Assembly: GCA_014360805.1 (NCBI GenBank)
Contig: JACIWU010000020.1
Location: forward strand, 1 to 43,348
Origin: Chloroflexota bacterium
GTDB taxonomy: Bacteria; Chloroflexota; Anaerolineae; DTLA01
Length of the DNA: 43,348 bases
Reading direction: 5' to 3'
Shown: positions 39,060-43,348 of the stretch, piece after piece
How positions within the stretch are numbered: the first letter of the stretch is position 1
Layout of the letters: each line of letters starts with the position of its first letter
Made by a program: the position numbers and the translations under genes
The notes under the pieces: model-generated
Database searches by the model: none
What the model was told of the DNA's origin: nothing
Seen by the model: the letters and a program-made list of their open reading frames with translations, nothing else

Positions 39060-39869
39060 ATGGCCGTCTTGGGCCGGAACATCGCCGTGGTGGTCAAGGG
39101 GGGCGGCGACCTGGCTTCGGGCGTCGCCTGGAGGTTGTGGCAGTGCGGGTTCCAGGTCGTGGTTACGGAAATCCCCGCGCCCACCGTCATCCGCCGCAAA
39201 GTTGCCTTCGCGACGGCGGTCTGGGAGGGGGAGACCGTGGTGGACGGCGTGCGGGCGCGACGGGTGGAGGGGCTGGAAGGCGTGAGGCGTGCCTGGGCCG
39301 AGGGGGTTCTGCCCGTCGTCGTGGATCCCGAAGCCGCCATCGTGCGCGAACTGCGCCCGGATGTGGTGGTGGACGCCATCCTGGCCAAGCGCAACCTGGG
39401 CACGCGCATCACCGACGCGCCGCTGGTCATCGGCCTGGGGCCGGGCTTCACCGCAGGCGAGGACGCCCACGCCGTCGTAGAGACCATGCGCGGGCACACC
39501 CTGGGGCGAGTCATCTGGAAGGGCCAGGCCTTGCCCAACACGGGAATCCCCGGCGAAGTGGGGGGCCACTCCGAACTGCGGGTGGTGCGCGCCCCGTGCG
39601 CGGGCGAATTCCGCGGCGTTCGCGAAATCGGCGACATGGTGGACGAAGGCGACATCGTCGCGTATGTGGACGCCGAGCCAGTGCGTGTACGGCTGAAGGG
39701 CGTCTTGCGCGGGCTGCTCCACGACGGGTTGCAGGTGTTCCCCAACATGAAGGTGGGCGACGTAGACCCGCGCGCCCAGCGCGAACACTGCTTCACCATC
39801 TCGGACAAGGCGCTGGCCATCGCGGGCGGCGTGCTGGAGGCTATCCTGCACGCCATGCGCGCAGCCTAA
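39060..39869 (+). CDS. yqeB: YqeB-family selenium-dependent molybdenum hydroxylase protein
   Basis: A 269-residue protein of the EF2563/YqeB family, associated with selenium-dependent molybdenum hydroxylases that use a labile selenium cofactor. It has VVVKGGGDLASGVAWRL at the N-terminus, a nucleotide-binding-like start, DAILAKRNLGT, IGLGPGFTAGEDAHAVVE and RAPCAGEFRG with a lipoyl-like VREIGDMVDEGDIVAYVD stretch. AAGGAGG lies 8 nt before the start. It follows the TGA-containing gene by 21 nt, so both are probably one transcript. No hydroxylase gene is in the window. Confidence 0.88.
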   Translation: MAVLGRNIAVVVKGGGDLASGVAWRLWQCGFQVVVTEIPAPTVIRRKVAFATAVWEGETVVDGVRARRVEGLEGVRRAWAEGVLPVVVDPEAAIVRELRPDVVVDAILAKRNLGTRITDAPLVIGLGPGFTAGEDAHAVVETMRGHTLGRVIWKGQALPNTGIPGEVGGHSELRVVRAPCAGEFRGVREIGDMVDEGDIVAYVDAEPVRVRLKGVLRGLLHDGLQVFPNMKVGDVDPRAQREHCFTISDKALAIAGGVLEAILHAMRAA

Positions 39870-39897
39870 CATAATACCCCGTAACCGCGGCGCGTGC

Positions 39898-39926
39898 TTG
39901 ACGTTTGGAATAGAGCGGAGTATACT
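39898..39926 (+). promoter_or_regulatory. Promoter of the DegT-CapD operon
   Basis: TTGACG, 17-nt spacer, TATACT. AAGGAGA precedes the gene start at 39961. Confidence 0.7.
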
Positions 39927-39960
39927 GCACGCACACGATTCTGCGCCTGAAGGAGATGGA

Positions 39961-41139
39961 ATGTCCACGCCTGCGGTATTGGGAGGTGCCCCTCTTTTTG
40001 AGTCGCCGGTGCCCTTCATGAGGCCGACGCTGCCCCCGTTCTCCGACGTTGCAGACGAAATCGGCGAAATCTTCCAGACCGGCATGGTAACCAAAGGCAA
40101 GTACCTGGCCGCCTTTGAGCGCGCCGTCGCCCAGTATGTGGGAACCGCGCATGCCGTCGGCGTCTCCAGTTGCACCACCGGTCTGACCCTCGCCTACAAG
40201 GCCGCCGACCTGACGGGCGAGGTGGTCGTCCCCAGTTTCACCTTCATGGCCACGGTGCATCCCCTGGCGTGGTGCGGGCTGACCCCCGTGTTCGCCGACG
40301 TGGACCCCGACACATGGAACCTGGACCCCGCGTCCGCGGAGGCGGCCATCACCCCGAGAACGTCGGCCATCGTCGCCACGCACGTGTTCGGCAACCCCGC
40401 CGACGTGGAAGGCCTGGAAGCGGTGGCGCGCCGCGCGGGGGTCAAACTCCTGTTTGACGCCGCCCACGGCTTTGGCGCGCTGTACCGCGGCAAGCCGGTG
40501 GGCAGCCATGGCGTGGCCGAGGTCTTCAGTTCCAGCCCCACGAAACTTCTTGTAACGGGCGAGGGGGGCATCGTCGCCACCAACGACGCCGAGATCGCGC
40601 GCAGGGTAGAGGTCGGCAGGGAGTACGGCAACCCGGGCAACTACGACACGGAGTTCCCCGGCCTCAACGCCCGCATGCAGGAATTCAGCGCCATCCTGGG
40701 CCTCCATTCGCTCCAGATGCTGGAAGACAACGCCCGACGCCGCAATCAACTCGTCCAGATTTATCGGCAGGAGTTGCAGGACATCGGTGGCATTTATTTC
40801 CAGAAAGTTGACCCGAGGGATCGCTGCTCGTACAAGGATTTGTCCATCCGCGTCGTGGAGGCCGAGTTCGGCCTTTCGCGCGACATGCTGGTGAAAGCAT
40901 TGCGGGCCGAAGGGGTGGACACCCGCAACTACTACGACCCTCCCGTTCACCTGCACACGGCGTACCGGCACGTGGGCGAGCGATATCGCGGTCGGCTGCC
41001 CGTAACGGAACGCCTCGCAACAGAATGCGTGAGCCTTCCCATCTTCTCGCACATGCTTCCTGAGACGGTGCACCGCATTTGCGAGGCCATTCGCCGTATC
41101 CAGCGGCACAGCGCCGCCGTTCGCAAAGCACTGAGTTAG
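39961..41139 (+). CDS. DegT/DnrJ/EryC1/StrS-family aminotransferase
   Basis: A 392-residue PLP-dependent sugar aminotransferase. K195 in SPTKLLVTGEGG is the Schiff-base lysine; DAAHGFGA supplies the pyridine-contacting Asp; VPSFTFMATVHPLAW and EFPGLNARMQEFSAILG are typical. It makes amino sugars on nucleotide carriers, here probably from the keto sugar made by the following gene. Cytoplasmic. The start at 39961 has AAGGAGA upstream. 15 nt separate it from the capD-like gene. Confidence 0.92.
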   Translation: MSTPAVLGGAPLFESPVPFMRPTLPPFSDVADEIGEIFQTGMVTKGKYLAAFERAVAQYVGTAHAVGVSSCTTGLTLAYKAADLTGEVVVPSFTFMATVHPLAWCGLTPVFADVDPDTWNLDPASAEAAITPRTSAIVATHVFGNPADVEGLEAVARRAGVKLLFDAAHGFGALYRGKPVGSHGVAEVFSSSPTKLLVTGEGGIVATNDAEIARRVEVGREYGNPGNYDTEFPGLNARMQEFSAILGLHSLQMLEDNARRRNQLVQIYRQELQDIGGIYFQKVDPRDRCSYKDLSIRVVEAEFGLSRDMLVKALRAEGVDTRNYYDPPVHLHTAYRHVGERYRGRLPVTERLATECVSLPIFSHMLPETVHRICEAIRRIQRHSAAVRKALS

Positions 41140-41154
41140 GACGTTTGCAGAAAG

Positions 41155-43029
41155 ATGTGGCTCAGGAATCGGTATTTGATTGTCGCTGATCTGGTTCTGC
41201 TGCTGTTTGCGCTTATCCTGAGTTACTTCCTGCGCTTTGACACGTTTACCGCCTGGGACTACTTCCGACGGTGGTGGCCTGTGGCGCCTGCCCTGCTCAT
41301 CATCTACCCGCTCACGTTCCATCTGTTTGGGCTGTATCGGCGCATGTGGCAGTACGCGGGCAGCCACGAGGCGCTGGCCATCATCGCCGCGGCGGGCATC
41401 GCATCGGCGCTGCTGGCAATCCTTATCTACGGCGTCATGCGCCCCCTGAAGATCATCTCCGGCTTTTCCCGGCCCATGCTCATCATTGACTGGCTGCTGA
41501 ATGTCCTTCTCCTCGGCGGCGTCCGATTCTCCTCCAAGATCGCGTGGGACATCGCGACCAGCCGCAAGGGCAAAATCGGCCAGGGCAGCGCGCCACGCCG
41601 AATCCTGATCATCGGCGCGGGCGATGCGGGCGCCATGATCGTCCGCGAGATGCACAATAACCCCGACATCAACATGCTGCCCGTGGGGTTCGTGGACGAC
41701 GACGAGCGGAAAATCGGCAACTACATCCACGGCGTCAAGGTGTACGGGGCGCGCAAGGACATCCCCGAACTGGCGCGGCGCCTGCATGTGGACGAGGCCC
41801 TTATCGCCATGCCCACCGCCCCTGGCAAGGCCATCCGCGAGATTGTGGGCATTTGCGAGAGCGCGGGGCTCCGATTCCGCACGCTGCCCGGCCTGTTTGA
41901 ACTCCTGAACGGCAAGGTGTGGCTGAGCCAAATCCGCGACGTGCAGTTGGAAGACCTCCTCCGACGCGAGCCGACCAGCGTCAACCTGGAGGAGATCGCC
42001 GGTTTCATCTCGGGGGCCACGATCCTCGTTACAGGCGCGGGCGGCTCCATCGGCTCCGAACTGTGCCGCCAAATCGCGCGATTCCGTCCTGGGCGGCTCC
42101 TCCTCCTGGGCCACGGCGAGAACAGCATCTACGTCATAGAGCAGGAACTTGCGCGCAAATTCCCCTCACTCGCCCGCGATGTGATCATCGCCGACATCCG
42201 CGATGGCAACAAGATTCAGGCGGTCCTTCAACGCTATCGCCCGCAGATCGTGTTCCACTCGGCGGCGCACAAGCACGTGCCTCTGATGGAGCAGAACGTG
42301 GACGAGGCGATCACCAACAACGTGCTGGGCACCCGAAACGTGGTGCGGGCTGCGTTGGCCGCCGACGTGCAGCGATTCGTGCTCATCTCCACCGACAAGG
42401 CCGTCCGCCCCACGAGCATCATGGGCGCCACCAAGCGCATCGCCGAGATGATCGTGCAGGATGCCGCGATGCGAAGCGGGCGCGCCTTCGTGGCCGTTCG
42501 GTTTGGCAACGTGCTGGGCAGTCGCGGCAGCGTGGTTCCCCTGTTCCGCGAGCAGATTGCCGCCGGCGGCCCCATCACCATCACGCACCCGGAGATGACC
42601 CGCTTCTTCATGACCATCCCCGAGGCCGTCCAACTCGTGATCCAGGCGGCGTCGCTGGCGACGCCCGGCCAAATCTACGCGCTGGACATGGGCGACCCGG
42701 TGCGCATTGTGGATTTGGCGAAAGACCTGGTGGAACTGTCGGGGCTGAAACTGGGGCGCGACATTGAGATCGTGTACACGGGCCTGCGCCCGGGCGAGAA
42801 ACTCCATGAAGAACTGTTCACGCACGAAGAGCAGCGCACCGCCACCGTGTATGATAAAATCTTCATCGCGCAGTCGGCCCCGGTGGACGGCGACCGCCTG
42901 TACCGCATGATTGACCTGCTGGCCGAACACGCGGCACGAATGGACGAAGCGGCCATCCGCAGGACGCTCCGGGAGTTGGTGCCCGACTTCCAGGAGGCCG
43001 ATGTGCCCCTGCTGGAAGGCGGGGCGTAG
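41155..43029 (+). CDS. CapD/WbpM-type nucleotide-sugar 4,6-dehydratase
   Basis: A 624-residue membrane protein. About four N-terminal helices (residues 8-125) precede a CoA-binding-like domain (ILIIGAGDAGAMIV) and a long-chain SDR domain with LVTGAGGSIGSELC, FHSAAHKHVPLME, and the Ser-Met-Lys type site (STDKAV, then M423 and K427 in MGATK) of WbpM/CapD/PglF. It probably makes UDP-4-keto-6-deoxy sugars from UDP-GlcNAc, which the preceding aminotransferase can aminate. Used for capsule, O-antigen or glycoprotein sugars. Confidence 0.93.
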   Translation: MWLRNRYLIVADLVLLLFALILSYFLRFDTFTAWDYFRRWWPVAPALLIIYPLTFHLFGLYRRMWQYAGSHEALAIIAAAGIASALLAILIYGVMRPLKIISGFSRPMLIIDWLLNVLLLGGVRFSSKIAWDIATSRKGKIGQGSAPRRILIIGAGDAGAMIVREMHNNPDINMLPVGFVDDDERKIGNYIHGVKVYGARKDIPELARRLHVDEALIAMPTAPGKAIREIVGICESAGLRFRTLPGLFELLNGKVWLSQIRDVQLEDLLRREPTSVNLEEIAGFISGATILVTGAGGSIGSELCRQIARFRPGRLLLLGHGENSIYVIEQELARKFPSLARDVIIADIRDGNKIQAVLQRYRPQIVFHSAAHKHVPLMEQNVDEAITNNVLGTRNVVRAALAADVQRFVLISTDKAVRPTSIMGATKRIAEMIVQDAAMRSGRAFVAVRFGNVLGSRGSVVPLFREQIAAGGPITITHPEMTRFFMTIPEAVQLVIQAASLATPGQIYALDMGDPVRIVDLAKDLVELSGLKLGRDIEIVYTGLRPGEKLHEELFTHEEQRTATVYDKIFIAQSAPVDGDRLYRMIDLLAEHAARMDEAAIRRTLRELVPDFQEADVPLLEGGA

Positions 43030-43348
43030 ACAGCCGGCGGTGGACGCGGTGATACGCACCTCACCCCCTCGGCCGAAGGCCGGGGGCGACGTGTGCCTGT
43101 GCCCCGCCCGACGCTAAAGCATCGGGCTGAAGGGGCAAAGCCCTGCGGGGTGCAGGTTCGCTCGTAGGGGCAACCCGCAGGTTGCCCCTACCGCCGCGGG
43201 CGAAGGGGAGGCCGAAGGCCGGGGGCGACGTGTGCCTGTGCCCCGCCCGACGCTAAAGCATCGGGCTGAAGGGGCGAAGCCCTGCGGGCTGAAGGTAGGG
43301 ACGACGCATGCGTCGTCCCTACGCGGTGCGACGCCCCGCGTGGTGATG
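43030..43348. repeat. Repeat block at the window end
   Basis: A 79-bp direct repeat occurs at 43071-43149 and 43210-43288 (one mismatch, period 139 bp). Each carries a GCCCGA...TCGGGC hairpin. Between and after them are GTAGGGGCAACC/GGTTGCCCCTAC at 43164-43191 (12-bp arms, 4-nt loop) and a perfect 28-bp palindrome at 43295-43322 with GTAGGGACGACGCA as arm. No gene seen. Confidence 0.85.

Noticed and set aside
37851-40178. 775-codon minus-strand frame opposite the selenoprotein candidate and yqeB
   Set aside because: It spans two unrelated plus-strand genes with homology and their ribosome sites; composition is typical of an antisense shadow.
39841-42114. 757-codon minus-strand frame opposite the DegT and CapD genes
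   Set aside because: It crosses the boundary of two clear plus-strand genes, so it is not coding.
1-43348. tRNA and rRNA genes
   Set aside because: No cloverleaf or rRNA-like stretch was recognised by eye; a tRNA search program would be needed to be certain.

Overview
The window looks like a chromosomal segment of a high-GC, anaerobic or microaerobic bacterium, most likely a Chloroflexota (Anaerolineae-type) genome. This is inferred from gene content and style: a four-subunit pyruvate:ferredoxin oxidoreductase, a CooC-type maturation ATPase, a fused ChlI/ChlD-type cobaltochelatase, double zinc-ribbon membrane proteins, TAG/TGA-rich stops, and many dispersed GTAGGG...CCCTAC palindromes. No rRNA, tRNA, CRISPR array or prophage is visible. 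Most genes have good Shine-Dalgarno sequences and TATAAT-like -10 boxes, often with an upstream TG (extended -10).

Layout. 1-1100: a repeat cluster, then a HepT/MntA toxin-antitoxin pair. 1380-9586: a zinc-ribbon membrane protein, pyruvate kinase, xanthine phosphoribosyltransferase with GMP synthase, an SbcD-like nuclease and a large phosphatase-like/beta-propeller membrane protein. 9583-11328: a REP-associated tyrosine transposase (RAYT) carrying a perfect 35-bp palindrome inside its own gene, next to a WecA-type sugar-phosphate transferase. 11461-14763: the porCDAB operon behind a near-consensus promoter and a long leader. 15109-21195: a FemX-like ligase converging on a dinG-ydcF-folC operon. 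21284-26547: a GNAT protein and TrmO, a HAD phosphatase, PlsY-like acyltransferase, hydrolase, CooC-like ATPase and a PrsA-type foldase lipoprotein. 26551-30696: a chelatase split at an A9 slippery tract, an EamA transporter and a TPR-like protein. 30704-34076: hydrolase, GNAT protein with a fresh 57-bp duplication, and a DUF4139 lipoprotein. 34445-37576: an ArsR regulator, a small FeS protein and a three-thioredoxin/CcdA-like redox membrane protein. 37977-39869: a membrane-anchored metallophosphatase-like gene with an in-frame TGA, followed by a YqeB-family selenium-dependent molybdenum hydroxylase protein. 39898-43029: a DegT-family aminotransferase and a CapD/WbpM-type nucleotide-sugar dehydratase. 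43030-43348: more repeats.

Four observations stand out. (1) The TGA at 38250 aligns with where I recall a Cys in the family's PCGC motif, is followed by a SECIS-like hairpin, and sits directly upstream of a gene for another selenium trait, so it is a candidate selenoprotein. (2) The chelatase reading frames 29532-30626 and 28594-29442 join exactly by a -1 shift at an A AAA AAG heptamer; one gene could make both the small and medium subunits. (3) Palindromes ending in GTAGGG/CCCTAC occur across the window with different cores, and one lies inside the RAYT gene: a candidate REP/RAYT system. (4) Several genes end with a TAG stop that lies in the terminal GTAGG of such palindromes.
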